64,000 nt of DNA, from NCBI RefSeq assembly GCF_015354575.1, contig NZ_JACAFQ010000011.1, forward strand, positions 166,740 to 230,739, given 5' to 3'. This DNA comes from Pseudomonas sp. UFMG81. GTDB taxonomy: Bacteria > Pseudomonadota > Gammaproteobacteria > Pseudomonadales > Pseudomonadaceae. The position numbers were made by a program, and so were the translations under genes. The notes beneath the pieces are model-generated. The model was not told the DNA's origin and did no database searches. It saw only the letters and a list, made by a program, of their open reading frames with translations. How positions within the stretch are numbered: the stretch's first letter is position 1; each line of letters opens with the position of its first letter. Below, in pieces: positions 55,676 through 64,000 of this stretch.

Positions 55676-55700
55676 ATTCTTAAAAATACTGTTTAAGAAT
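55676..55700. promoter_or_regulatory. Inverted repeat upstream of oscA, candidate CysB-type site
   Basis: ATTCTTAAA-(7)-TTTAAGAAT is a perfect 9-bp inverted repeat in an AT-rich stretch, 87 bp before the oscA start. AT-rich sites in this position suit CysB, the LysR-type activator of sulfate genes. No consensus search was run. Confidence 0.55.
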
Positions 55701-55741
55701 GTTTATATAACTTGAAAGCCTATACCGGAAGCCCATGACCC

Positions 55742-55861
55742 TGGGGGCGCTTTGCGCCCCTTTCGCGACACAAGGCCGCTCCTACAGGGGATCGCGTAAC
55801 CTCTGTAGGAGCGGCCTTGCCGGGGCGCCGGACCGGCCGGAAAGGGCCGCGAAGCGGCTCC
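55742..55861. repeat. REPIN, asymmetric (GTGTCGCGAA with GCCGGGGCGCCGG arms)
   Basis: The left arm has TTTCGCGACACAAGGCCGCT and the right arm GTAGGAGCGGCCTTGCCGGG. It lies between the oscA control region and the RND permease stop, with its end 6 bp from that stop. Confidence 0.8.
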
Positions 55862-55866
55862 ATGGC

Positions 55867-58800
55867 TCAACTGGATTGTTTCTCCGGCTCGCGGATCTTG
55901 TACCAGGCCACGTACAACGCCGGCAGGAACAGCAGCGTCAGCAGCGTTGCACTGATGATGCCGCCGATCATGGCGTAGGCCATCGGCCCCCAGAACACTT
56001 CCCGGGCAATCGGCACCATGCCCAGGCTCGCCGCCGCCGCGGTCAGCAGGATCGGCCGGCGCCGGTGGTTGGTCGCCTCCATCACCGCATCCCAGGGTGA
56101 ATACCCCTGCTCTTCGAACTCGTCGATCTGGGTCACCAGGATCACCGAGTTGCGGATGATGATCCCGGCCAGGGCGAGGATCCCGAGGATCGCCACGAAG
56201 CCCATGGGCGTGCCGGTGGGCACCAGCGCCACGACCACACCGATCAGCCCCAGCGGCGCCACGCTGACCACCAGGAACAGCTTCTGCACGCTGTGCAGCT
56301 GGATCATCAGGAAGGTCGCCATCAGGAACAGCATCAGCGGGATCACCTGGGCGATCGGGCCCTGGGCCTTGCCGCTCTCCTCCACCGTACCGCCGGTCTG
56401 CACTTCATAGCCCACCGGCAGCTTGCTGGCGAAGTCGTCGATGCCGGGTTTGAGCTGGGCCACCAGGTCGGTGGGCTGGATATCGCCGACCACCGAAGCC
56501 TTGATGGTGATGGTGGGCTTGCGATCGCGTCGCCAGACCAGCGGCTGTTCCAGCTCGTAGCGCACGGTGGCGAACGCCAGCAGCGGGATCGAAGTGCCGC
56601 TGGGGGTGACGATCTGCAGGTTCTGCAAGGTGTCGGGCGAGCCGCGTTCGCTGTCCACGGCGCGTGCCACCACGTTGACCAGGTAGATGTTGTCGTTGAC
56701 CTGGGTGACCTGCACGCCGCTGACGATGCTGTTCATCACGTTGGCCACGTCTTCCGAGGACAGGCCCAGCTGGCGCGCCTTGTCCTGGGCGATCTCGATG
56801 CGCAGCACCTTACCCGGCTCGTTCCAGTCGTAGATCATCTCGCCGATGTGCTCGTTGCTGTCGAGGAAGGTCGCCAGCTCGATGGCGTGCTTGCGCACCA
56901 GGTCGATATCCTTGCCGCTGACCCGGTACTGGATCGGCCGCCCCACCGGCGGGCCCATCTCCAGCGACTGGACGTTGGTGCCCACGCCCACGAACTCTTC
57001 GTGCAGCAGCTTCTGCAAGCGCTGGATCATGCCTTCGCGCTCTTCGAAGCCCTTGCTGACGATCACCAGCTGGGCGTAGTACGGGTTCTGCAACTGCTGG
57101 TCCAGGGGCAGGTAGAAACGGATCGCGCCCTGGCCGATGTAGGTACTCCAGCGCACCAGGTCGGGGTCGTCCTTGATCTTCGCTTCAAGCCGGTCGACCA
57201 CCTTGCGCGTCTCCTCGATCGAGGCGTTCTGCGGCAGGTTGAGGTCGACGAGGATTTCCGGGCGGTCCGAGGAGGGGAAGAACTGGTTCTGCACGAAGCG
57301 CATGCTGAAGATCGACAGGGCGAACAGCAGCACGGTGCCGATGATGGTCAGCCAGCGGTGGCGCATGCACCACAGCAGGCCGCCTTCGAACGCCCGCCCG
57401 ACGCGCCCGGGCTCCGCCTCGTGGGGCTTGAGCTTGCCGCTGTCGAGGATATGCACCCCCAGCACCGGGGCGAAGAACACCGCCACCACCCACGACACCA
57501 GCAGCGCCACGGCGATCACCGCGAACAGGGTGTAGGTGTACTCGCCCGCCGAGCTGGCATTGAGCCCGATCGGCACGAAACCGGCCACGGTCACCAGGGT
57601 GCCGGTAAGCATGGGGAAGGCGGTCGAGGTGTAGGCGAAGGTGGCTGCCTGCTCCTTCGTTTCGCCCATCTCCAGGCGTGTGACCATCACCTCCACCGTG
57701 ATCATCGCATCGTCCACCAGCAGGCCCAAGGCGATGATCAGCGCGCCGAGGGAGATCCGCTGCATGGTGATGTCGCTGTACTCCATGAACACGAAGACCA
57801 TGGCCAGCACCAGCGGGATCGAGCAGGCCACCACCAGCCCGGCGCGAATGCCGAGGCTGACAAAGCTCACCGCCAGCACGATCACCACGGCTTCGAACAG
57901 TGCGCTGGTGAAGCCGCCGACCGCCTGGTTGACCACCACGGCCTGGTCGGACACGTTGTGCACGCCGACGCCCACCGGCAGGTCGCGCACCACCTCGTCC
58001 ATCTTTTTCTTCAACGCCGCACCGAACACCTCGATGTTGCTGCCGGCCTTCATGCCGATGGCCAGGCCAATGGCGGTCTGGCCGTTGAAACGGAACATCG
58101 AGGTGGGTGGGTCGACGTAGCCGCGCTCGATATCGGCGATATCCGCTAGGCGGAAGAACCGGTCATTGATGCGCAGGTTCACCGTTTCCAGGTCTTTCTC
58201 CGAGGCGAACTGCCCGGTGGTGCGCACCGAGATGCGCTCGGGGCCCGCCTCGATCATCCCCGCCGGGGTGACCGCGTTCTGCTGCTGCAGGGCCTGCATG
58301 ACCTGGCGCTGGTCGATGCCCAGGGCGGCCAGTTTGCGGGTGGAGAAGTTCAGATAGAGCACTTCGTCCTGGGTGCCGATCAGCTCGATCTTGCCGATGT
58401 TGGGCACCTCGCGCACTTCGGCACGGGCCTGCTCCACGTAGTCGCGCAGCTGGCGCAGGGTGAGGCCGTCGGCGGTGAAGGCGTAGATCGAGCCAAACAC
58501 GTCGCCGAACTCGTCGTTGAAGGCCGGGCCCTGGATGCCCTGGGGGAACTGCCCGCGGATGTCCTGGATCTTCTTGCGCACCTGGTACCAGATTTCCGGG
58601 ATGTCCTTGGCCTTGGTGGTGTCGCGCAGGTTGACGTAGACCGTGGACTCGCCGGGACGGGTGTAGCTCTTGGTGTAGTCGAGCGAGTCGAGTTCCTCGA
58701 GCTTCTTCTCGATGCGGTCGGTGACCTGGTACAGGGTCTCGTCCTGGGTCGCACCCGGCCAGCGGGTCTGGATCACCATGGTCTTGATGGTGAAGGACGG

Positions 58801-58923
58801 GTCTTCCTCACGACCCAGGTTGAAGTAGGAGAAGATCCCCATCAGCAACCCGACGAACATCAGGTACCAGACGAAGGACTGGTGCTTGAGCGCCCACTCC
58901 GAGAGGTTGAAGCTTCCTTTCAT
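55867..58923 (-). CDS. RND efflux pump inner-membrane transporter (TriC-like)
   Basis: A 1018-residue proton-driven efflux transporter with twelve helices and two large periplasmic loops. LIIALGLLVDDAMITVEVMV near residue 395 has the conserved DD pair of helix 4; the second half shows the LAGIIIRNSVILV motif near residue 930. The start MKGSFNLSEWAL overlaps the stop of the adaptor upstream (ATGA). The order adaptor-adaptor-transporter is that of triABC of P. aeruginosa, which exports triclosan. No outer-membrane channel gene is present. Confidence 0.9.
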   Translation of the reverse strand: MKGSFNLSEWALKHQSFVWYLMFVGLLMGIFSYFNLGREEDPSFTIKTMVIQTRWPGATQDETLYQVTDRIEKKLEELDSLDYTKSYTRPGESTVYVNLRDTTKAKDIPEIWYQVRKKIQDIRGQFPQGIQGPAFNDEFGDVFGSIYAFTADGLTLRQLRDYVEQARAEVREVPNIGKIELIGTQDEVLYLNFSTRKLAALGIDQRQVMQALQQQNAVTPAGMIEAGPERISVRTTGQFASEKDLETVNLRINDRFFRLADIADIERGYVDPPTSMFRFNGQTAIGLAIGMKAGSNIEVFGAALKKKMDEVVRDLPVGVGVHNVSDQAVVVNQAVGGFTSALFEAVVIVLAVSFVSLGIRAGLVVACSIPLVLAMVFVFMEYSDITMQRISLGALIIALGLLVDDAMITVEVMVTRLEMGETKEQAATFAYTSTAFPMLTGTLVTVAGFVPIGLNASSAGEYTYTLFAVIAVALLVSWVVAVFFAPVLGVHILDSGKLKPHEAEPGRVGRAFEGGLLWCMRHRWLTIIGTVLLFALSIFSMRFVQNQFFPSSDRPEILVDLNLPQNASIEETRKVVDRLEAKIKDDPDLVRWSTYIGQGAIRFYLPLDQQLQNPYYAQLVIVSKGFEEREGMIQRLQKLLHEEFVGVGTNVQSLEMGPPVGRPIQYRVSGKDIDLVRKHAIELATFLDSNEHIGEMIYDWNEPGKVLRIEIAQDKARQLGLSSEDVANVMNSIVSGVQVTQVNDNIYLVNVVARAVDSERGSPDTLQNLQIVTPSGTSIPLLAFATVRYELEQPLVWRRDRKPTITIKASVVGDIQPTDLVAQLKPGIDDFASKLPVGYEVQTGGTVEESGKAQGPIAQVIPLMLFLMATFLMIQLHSVQKLFLVVSVAPLGLIGVVVALVPTGTPMGFVAILGILALAGIIIRNSVILVTQIDEFEEQGYSPWDAVMEATNHRRRPILLTAAAASLGMVPIAREVFWGPMAYAMIGGIISATLLTLLFLPALYVAWYKIREPEKQSS

Positions 58924-59987
58924 CGTGCGTCCTCGTCGAATGTGACTTTCTGGCCGGGCTTGAGGCTGTTGACCCCCGCAGTCACCACGCGCTCGCCGGG
59001 CTGTACGCCCGAAGCCAGGACGATGCTGTTCTGGGTGCGCTCGATCAGCGCGACGTCGCGGGTGGCCACGGTCTTCTGTTGCGGGTCGATCACCCACACC
59101 TGGGTCTTGCCGTCGCGCTCCAGCAGCGCGGTCAGCGGCAGCTCGCTGCGCGGGGTCACCGCCGAGGTCAGGGTGACACTGATCGCCGTGCCCAGGTGGA
59201 ACGCATCGGGAGTGCTGGCCAGGGTCAGCCGGGCCCGGCGGGTGCGGGTGGTGGCGTCGGCCTGGGGCTCCAGCTCACGCAGGGTGGCGGTGGTGTTGAT
59301 GCTCGGGTCGAGTTGCGAGGCGACGGTGAAGGTCAGGCTCTTGCTCAGTTGCTCGGCCAGGGGGATCGGCAGGTCGATCACCGCCTCCTTGACGTCGGGG
59401 CGCGCCAGGGTGACCACAGCCTGGCCGGCGCTGACCGTCTGCCCGGCTTCGGCCTGCCAGGCGGTGACCACGGCGGCGTGGTCGGTGCGCAGGGTGCTGT
59501 AGTCGAGCTGGTCGCGGGCCTGGCTGACCGCCGAGCGCGCCTGCTCCAGTGAGGCGCTGGTGGTCTTGAGGTTGGTCTGGGCGATATCCAGCTGGGCCTG
59601 GGCGCCGACGCCGCGGTCGTACAGCTGCTGCTGGCGGCGCGCGTCGGCCTGGGCGTTGATCCATTGCGCCTGGACCTTGGCCAGGTCGCCTTCGGCGGCG
59701 CGCAGCTGGTTCTGCTGGTCAGTCGGGTCGAGGGTGGCCAGGGTGTCGCCGGGGCTCACCCGGGCGCCGACATCCAGCCAGCGCCGGGCGATGCGCCCGG
59801 ACACGCGAAAGCCCAGGGTGCTCTCGAAGCGCGCCTGGATGGAGCCGGCGAAGCGGCCCAGCTGCGACTGCACCTGGGGCTCGACCAGGGTCGACAGCAC
59901 CGGGCGCACGATCTCCGGTTGCATCTCCTCGCCGCCGCAGGCGCCCAGCAACAGGCCGGCGGAGAGTATCAACAGGTGGCGTTTCAT
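58920..59987 (-). CDS. RND efflux periplasmic adaptor (lipoprotein), second of pair
   Basis: A 355-residue membrane-fusion protein. The signal MKRHLLILSAGLLLGAC ends in a lipobox (LLGAC), so it is a lipoprotein. The barrel-sandwich part (GFRVSGRIARRWLDVGARV, QTVSAGQAVVTLA) flanks a coiled-coil hairpin of about 80 residues (QLRAAEGDLAKVQAQW to SQARDQLDYSTLR). It joins the transporter to an outer-membrane channel. It overlaps both neighbours by four bases. Confidence 0.9.
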   Translation of the reverse strand: MKRHLLILSAGLLLGACGGEEMQPEIVRPVLSTLVEPQVQSQLGRFAGSIQARFESTLGFRVSGRIARRWLDVGARVSPGDTLATLDPTDQQNQLRAAEGDLAKVQAQWINAQADARRQQQLYDRGVGAQAQLDIAQTNLKTTSASLEQARSAVSQARDQLDYSTLRTDHAAVVTAWQAEAGQTVSAGQAVVTLARPDVKEAVIDLPIPLAEQLSKSLTFTVASQLDPSINTTATLRELEPQADATTRTRRARLTLASTPDAFHLGTAISVTLTSAVTPRSELPLTALLERDGKTQVWVIDPQQKTVATRDVALIERTQNSIVLASGVQPGERVVTAGVNSLKPGQKVTFDEDAR

Positions 59988-61072
59988 GGCGCGGCTCCTC
60001 CGTCCTTGGCGGCGACCTTCTCGACCTGCATGCCGGGGTGAAGCAGTTGCCCGCCGCCGATCACCACGGTCTCGCCGCCCTTGATGCCACTGGCGATCAC
60101 CACCTTGCCGGTGAGGTAGCGCGACACCTCGACCTTGCGCAGTTCGACCTTGTCACCCTCGCCCACCACCCACACCGCCGGTTCGTGCAACGCCTTGGTC
60201 AGCGCGGCCCACGGCAGCTCGATGCTCGGCCGCCCCTGGGCGTTGCCGGTGGCGGTCACCGGCGAACCCAGCTGCATGCCGGCGGGCACGTTGCGCAGGC
60301 CGACCTTGACCTGCACGGTGCCGCTCTCGGCGGATACCGTGGGGGTGATCTCGCGCACCCGGCCTTCGGCCTTGATCGCCGGGTTGTCCAGCAGGCTGAC
60401 CACCACACCTTCGTCACTGTGTGGTGCCAGCAGCAGTGACTCGTACACATTGAAAACAGCATCGCGGTCGCCATCGACCGCCAGGCCGAAGATCGGCTGG
60501 GTCGCCTGCACCACCTGGCCGACCTCGGCCTGGCGCGCGGTGATCACCCCGTCGGCCTCGGACACCAGGGCGGTGTAGCCCAGCTGTTCGTTGGCGTTGG
60601 CCAGTTGCGCCTGGGCCGCCTTGAGCGCGCTCTGGCTGCTACGCAGCGAGGCTTCGGCGGAATCGTACTCGCTCTGGCTGGTGTAGCCCTTGGGCAGCAG
60701 CTTCTGCTGGCGGATGAACGCAGCGCTGGTCTGGGTGACCCGCGCCTGCTCGGCGAACACTTCGGCCTTGGCCGAGTCGACGTTGTTCTGCAGGTCTTTC
60801 GGGTCGAGCCGCGCCAGCACCTGGTTGGCCTTGACGTGATCGCCCACATCGACGCTGCGCGAGACGATCTTGCCGCCGACGCGGAACGACAGGTCGGTCT
60901 GCACCCGTGCCTGGACGTCGCCGGTGAGGGTCACCCGGGCGGCGAAATCAGTGGATTGCACTTGCTGCACCGCGACCCTGGGCAACACCCGGGTAGCCTC
61001 TTCCTTGTCACAGCCCGACAACAGTGACAACAGCCCCAGGCACATGACCATCGGCAGACGTATGACCGTCAT
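59984..61072 (-). CDS. RND efflux periplasmic adaptor (lipoprotein), first of pair
   Basis: A 362-residue membrane-fusion protein with a lipobox (LSLLSGC). It shows the same plan as the next gene: DLSFRVGGKIVSRSVDVGDHV, a coiled-coil hairpin, then ITARQAEVGQVVQATQPIF. AGGAG precedes the start MTVIRLP, against a Met six codons upstream. Two adaptors for one RND pump is the special mark of the TriABC type, where both are required. The local regulator is not adjacent. Confidence 0.9.
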   Translation of the reverse strand: MTVIRLPMVMCLGLLSLLSGCDKEEATRVLPRVAVQQVQSTDFAARVTLTGDVQARVQTDLSFRVGGKIVSRSVDVGDHVKANQVLARLDPKDLQNNVDSAKAEVFAEQARVTQTSAAFIRQQKLLPKGYTSQSEYDSAEASLRSSQSALKAAQAQLANANEQLGYTALVSEADGVITARQAEVGQVVQATQPIFGLAVDGDRDAVFNVYESLLLAPHSDEGVVVSLLDNPAIKAEGRVREITPTVSAESGTVQVKVGLRNVPAGMQLGSPVTATGNAQGRPSIELPWAALTKALHEPAVWVVGEGDKVELRKVEVSRYLTGKVVIASGIKGGETVVIGGGQLLHPGMQVEKVAAKDGGAAP

Positions 61073-61321
61073 GCAGGCTCCTTGCTTCAACGAAGGGTGA
61101 TTGCGATGCGTTGAAAGCGTAGATCAGGAAGCGACAAACGGCGTTGGGCGGGGTCAAGAAAGCGCAGCGGGTTGCCCGAATACTGCGCATACCCTGTGGG
61201 AGATGATCCCGCACTCGTTCTACGAGAGCGACCGCAGCCACATTCGGAAAACATCAGCCACGCTTGGTTTCAAGACGGGCCGCTAGTGTTCATGGGAAAT
61301 CCATGTTCAAGGATGATTCTC

Positions 61322-61779
61322 ATGACTCTGGCCCAGTCTCACTTGCTTCGCCGAGGACGCTTCTCGGAGCCGGGCAGGATCTATTTGCTCACTACCATCA
61401 CCTATCAGCGCCGGCCGCTGTTCATTGATTTCAGGCATGCGCGCATCGTCATCCAGCAACTGCGCCTGTCGGACCTTGAGCGGGCCTGCAACTCCTTGGC
61501 CTGGGTGGTGATGCCAGACCACCTGCATTGGTTGATAGAACTACAGGAGGTGACGCTCGCCACATTGATGCGTCGGCTGAAATCCCACACAGGCATTGGC
61601 TTGCGCAGGGCGGGGGTACGGCACGAGCCGATATGGCAGGCCGGCTATCAAGACCGCGCTTTGCGTCGGGAAGACGATGTCAGGAAGGTAGAGCTCGATA
61701 CATCGTTGCCAACCCTTTGCGGGCCGGTTTAGTGAGCAGTGTGCGCCAGTATCCACATTGGGACGCCGTCTGGCTCTGA
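61322..61779 (+). pseudogene. REP-associated tyrosine transposase (RAYT), frameshifted
   Basis: An IS200-like Y1 transposase of the REP-associated group. The HUH motif is present in VVMPDHLHWLIEL, and the catalytic Tyr should be that in WQAGYQDRAL. The frame starting MTLAQSHLL stays intact to DVRKV, then runs into foreign residues and stops at 61732. The expected ending (ARYIVANPLRAGLV, then PHWDAVW) is found in another frame up to 61779. Two extra bases, GA near 61691-61692, would explain this. RAYT proteins are thought to move REPINs; this copy looks disabled unless the shift is a sequencing error. Confidence 0.8.
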
Positions 61780-61832
61780 GAGCACGCGCTATAGCCAGTG
61801 AGCTGAAGAGGATGGCACCGGCTATGCCGGTG

Positions 61833-61915
61833 TTCGCGGGCAAGCCCGCTCCCACAGGTACTACGCATGCCTCGAAGGCAGCAAATGACCCTGTGGGAGC
61901 GGGCTTGCCCGCGAA
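61833..61915. repeat. REPIN, GCGGGC-stem type, next to the RAYT
   Basis: Inverted arms with TTCGCGGGCAAGCCCGCTCC and its complement, the same type as at 3717 and 17457. RAYT genes are commonly flanked by their own REP type, so this may be the cognate family. A decayed half arm (CTGTGGGAG) is seen on the other side of the gene near 61194. Confidence 0.85.
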
Positions 61916-61924
61916 GAGGCCAGG

Positions 61925-62818
61925 TCAGGCCTGTGCGGTGGCCTGGCTTGGGCGGCGCACCTGCGGCTGCGAGACGTTCGCTGCTGCACCTTCCTCGATG
62001 GCCAGCTGGATCGCGCGACGGCGACGTTCTTCGGCCTGGCGGCTGAAGTACCAGACCAGGAAGGTCACCAGCGACACCGACAGCAGGATCAGGCTGGCCA
62101 CGGCGTTGATCTCGGGCTTGACCCCCAGGCGCACGGCCGAGAACACTTCCATCGGCAGCGTGGTCGAGCCGGGGCCGGAGACGAAGCTGGCCAGCACCAG
62201 GTCGTCCAGCGACAGGGCGAACGACATCATGCCGCCCGCCGCCAGCGATGGCGCGATCATCGGGATGGTGATCAGGAAGAACACTTTCCAGGGTTTGGCA
62301 CCCAGGTCCATGGCCGCTTCTTCGATGGACAGGTCCAGCTCACGCAGGCGCGCCGACACCACCACCGCTACATAAGCCGCGCAGAACGTGGTGTGGGCGA
62401 TCCAGATGGTGACGATGCCACGCTCCTGCGGCCAGCCGATCATCTGCGCCATGGCCACGAACAGCAGCAACAGCGACAGACCGGTGATCACCTCGGGCAT
62501 TACCAGCGGTGCGGTGACCAGGCCACCGAACAAGGTGCGGCCCTTGAAGCGGGTGACCCGGGTCAGCACGAAGGCCGCCAGGGTGCCCAGCGCCACCGCG
62601 GCGACCGCCGTGTAGCAGGCGATCTCCAGCGAGCGCATCACCGAGCCCATCAGCTGGCTGTTGTCGAGCAGGCCGACGTACCACTTCACCGACCAGCCAC
62701 CCCACACCGTCACCAGCTTGGAGGCGTTGAACGAGTAGATCACCAGGATCAGCATCGGCAGGTAGATGAACAGCAAGCCGAGCACCAGCATCAGCTTGGA
62801 GAAACTGAAGCGCTTCAT
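61925..62818 (-). CDS. potI: Putrescine/spermidine ABC transporter permease PotI-type (SpuH)
   Basis: A 297-residue inner-membrane permease with six helices, first LGLLFIYLPMLILVIYSFNASK. IEEAAMDLGAKPWKVFFLITIP near residue 183 is the coupling motif. It forms the channel with PotH. The C-terminal 30 residues are charged and longer than in E. coli. It overlaps potH by four bases. The neighbourhood matches spuFGH of P. aeruginosa. Confidence 0.93.
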   Translation of the reverse strand: MKRFSFSKLMLVLGLLFIYLPMLILVIYSFNASKLVTVWGGWSVKWYVGLLDNSQLMGSVMRSLEIACYTAVAAVALGTLAAFVLTRVTRFKGRTLFGGLVTAPLVMPEVITGLSLLLLFVAMAQMIGWPQERGIVTIWIAHTTFCAAYVAVVVSARLRELDLSIEEAAMDLGAKPWKVFFLITIPMIAPSLAAGGMMSFALSLDDLVLASFVSGPGSTTLPMEVFSAVRLGVKPEINAVASLILLSVSLVTFLVWYFSRQAEERRRRAIQLAIEEGAAANVSQPQVRRPSQATAQA

Positions 62819-63735
62819 GCCCGACCCTCCATCTCTTTGGCCTGGCTGCGGTTGAACAGCAGGATGGGCACGATCAGGATCGCCAGCATCACCACTGCCA
62901 GCGCGGATGCCACCGGCCAGTCACGGTTGTTGAAGAATTCCTGCCACAGCACCTTGCCGATCATCAGGGTTTCCGGGCCGCCGAGCAGTTCGGGGATGAC
63001 GAACTCGCCCACCACCGGGATGAACACCAGCATGCAGCCGGCGATGATGCCGTTCTTCGACAGCGGCACGGTGATCTTCCAGAAGCTGTTGAAGGTACTC
63101 GAACCCAGGTCCGATGCGGCTTCCAGCAGGCTTTCGTCGTGTTTCACCAGGTTCGCGTACAGCGGCAGGATCATGAACGGCAGGTACGAATAGACCACGC
63201 CGATGTACACCGCCAGGTTGGTGTTGAGGATCTGCAGCGGCTGGTCGATCAGCCCCAGCCACATCAGGAAGCTGTTGAGCAGCCCGTTGTTGCTGAGGAT
63301 GCCCATCCAGGCGTAGACGCGGATCAGGATCGCGGTCCAGGTCGGCATCATGATCAGCAGCAGCAGGACCGTCTGCGACTCCTTCTTGGCCTTGGAGATG
63401 GCATAGGCCATCGGGTAGCCGATCAGCAGGCACAGCAGGGTGCTGAACAGGGCGACCTTCAACGAACCGAGGTAGGCCGAGATGTACAGCTCGTCTTCAG
63501 TGAGCAGGCCGTAGTTGGCCAGGTTCAGCACCAACTGCACCTTGCCTTCGAGGTAGGTGTAGATCTCGGTGTACGGCGGGATCGCCACGTCGGCTTCGGC
63601 GAAACTGATCTTCAACACGATGAAGAACGGCAGCATGAAGAACAGGAACAGCCAGATGAACGGCACGCCGATCACCAGGTGCCGCCCCTCCGGGGTGATG
63701 CGCTGGAAGGCTCGCTTGAGCTTGCGAAGTTTCAT
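62815..63735 (-). CDS. potH: Putrescine/spermidine ABC transporter permease PotH-type (SpuG)
   Basis: A 306-residue inner-membrane permease; GVPFIWLFLFFMLPFFIVLKISFA is its first helix and LEAASDLGSSTFNSFWKITVP near residue 205 the coupling motif. The start MKLRKLKR overlaps the potG stop (ATGA). It works with PotI and the PotG ATPase, and a binding protein beyond the window. Confidence 0.93.
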   Translation of the reverse strand: MKLRKLKRAFQRITPEGRHLVIGVPFIWLFLFFMLPFFIVLKISFAEADVAIPPYTEIYTYLEGKVQLVLNLANYGLLTEDELYISAYLGSLKVALFSTLLCLLIGYPMAYAISKAKKESQTVLLLLIMMPTWTAILIRVYAWMGILSNNGLLNSFLMWLGLIDQPLQILNTNLAVYIGVVYSYLPFMILPLYANLVKHDESLLEAASDLGSSTFNSFWKITVPLSKNGIIAGCMLVFIPVVGEFVIPELLGGPETLMIGKVLWQEFFNNRDWPVASALAVVMLAILIVPILLFNRSQAKEMEGRA

Positions 63736-64000
63736 GACCGCAGTACCACGCCGCTGTCGTCTTCCCACCACACGTACACTTCATCGCCCCAGGTCGGGCG
63801 GGTGCCCTGGCGCTCGGCGTTGGCGACGAACGACTGCACCACTTTGCCGCTGGGCAGCTCGACGTAGAACACCGAGTGGCCACCGAGGTAGGCGATGTCG
63901 TGGACCTTGCCGCGCGACCAGTTGTGCTCGCAGGTTGGCTGCGTGGTGGTGACCAGCAGCTTTTCCGGGCGCAGGGCGTAGGTGATGTGCTTGTCTTCGA
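63732..64000 (-). CDS. potG: Polyamine ABC transporter ATP-binding protein PotG-type (SpuF), C-terminal part
   Basis: Only the last 89 codons are in the window. They encode a TOBE_2-type domain as in PotA/PotG ATPases: YALRPEKLLVT, then DIAYLGGHSVFYVELPSG and WGDEVYVWWEDDSGVVLRS at the end. The stop overlaps the potH start (ATGA), which fixes the frame. The ATPase core lies beyond the window edge. Confidence 0.9.
   Translation of the reverse strand, partial: EDKHITYALRPEKLLVTTTQPTCEHNWSRGKVHDIAYLGGHSVFYVELPSGKVVQSFVANAERQGTRPTWGDEVYVWWEDDSGVVLRS

Noticed and set aside
56293..58149. Open frame of 618 residues opposite the RND transporter
   Set aside because: Antisense shadow, rich in His, Asp and Gln; the transporter on the other strand explains the conservation.
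61172..61321. N-terminal extension of the RAYT frame
   Set aside because: The family starts near MTLAQSHLLRRGRFSEPG; the residues before it are not conserved and contain no ribosome-binding site.

Overview
The window is chromosomal DNA of a fluorescent Pseudomonas, most likely of the P. putida group. The signs are high GC, closely packed genes, a CadA/CadR pair, a long-form (323-residue) ThyA, a divergent serA / D-2-hydroxyglutarate dehydrogenase pair, an SsuF-containing ssu operon, and many REP-type inverted repeats (REPINs) of the tGTRGGAGC family. No prophage, plasmid backbone, CRISPR array, tRNA or rRNA gene was recognised. About 60 protein genes are annotated; both edges cut a gene (a LysR regulator on the left, potG on the right).

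Left part (1-22 kb): a LysR regulator; cadA and cadR sharing a MerR-type operator; lgt-thyA; a TauE/SafE permease; an NRDE protein; two tandem YjiK-like (SdiA-regulated) proteins; a fumarylacetoacetate-hydrolase-like protein with a D-2-hydroxyglutarate dehydrogenase, divergent from serA; then small periplasmic proteins, a DUF523 protein, a 2-oxoglutarate/Fe(II) oxygenase, two alpha/beta hydrolases, a thioredoxin-like protein, a sugar acetyltransferase and a secreted penicillin-acylase-family enzyme resembling the AHL acylase HacB.

Middle part (22-44 kb): cysQ-nudE and yrfG, kbp, fdhD with a YdeP-type molybdoenzyme, a glycine-zipper protein, a thioesterase, a two-gene toxin-antitoxin-like unit, pckA, hslO, a PAP2 phosphatase, hslR, a RimB-like protease with rimK, ompR-envZ, tex with a thioesterase, and gshA with a TetR regulator. 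In the P. aeruginosa PAO1 numbering I recall, these genes lie on the other side of the origin from the flanking genes, so this block seems to have moved across oriC.

Right part (44-64 kb): sulfur supply dominates. ssuEADCBF (sulfonate uptake and desulfonation), a TonB-ExbB-ExbD energiser, and oscA-sbp-cysTWA (sulfate uptake) follow one another. After them come a TriABC-like RND efflux operon with two adaptors, a frameshifted REP-associated transposase (RAYT), and potGHI for polyamine uptake.

Stretches longer than 300 bp without a gene (11.5-11.9, 28.2-28.6, 34.0-34.4, 48.8-49.2 and 51.1-51.5 kb) each hold a REPIN, most with a terminator or candidate regulatory site. The most interesting non-coding structure is one REP pair nested inside another at 34.05-34.36 kb, covariation of the REP hairpin stem across copies, hairpins or a REPIN inside three operons, and an orphan minus-strand terminator at 28.4 kb that may end an unannotated small RNA. 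All names are from reading the sequence; no database search was run.
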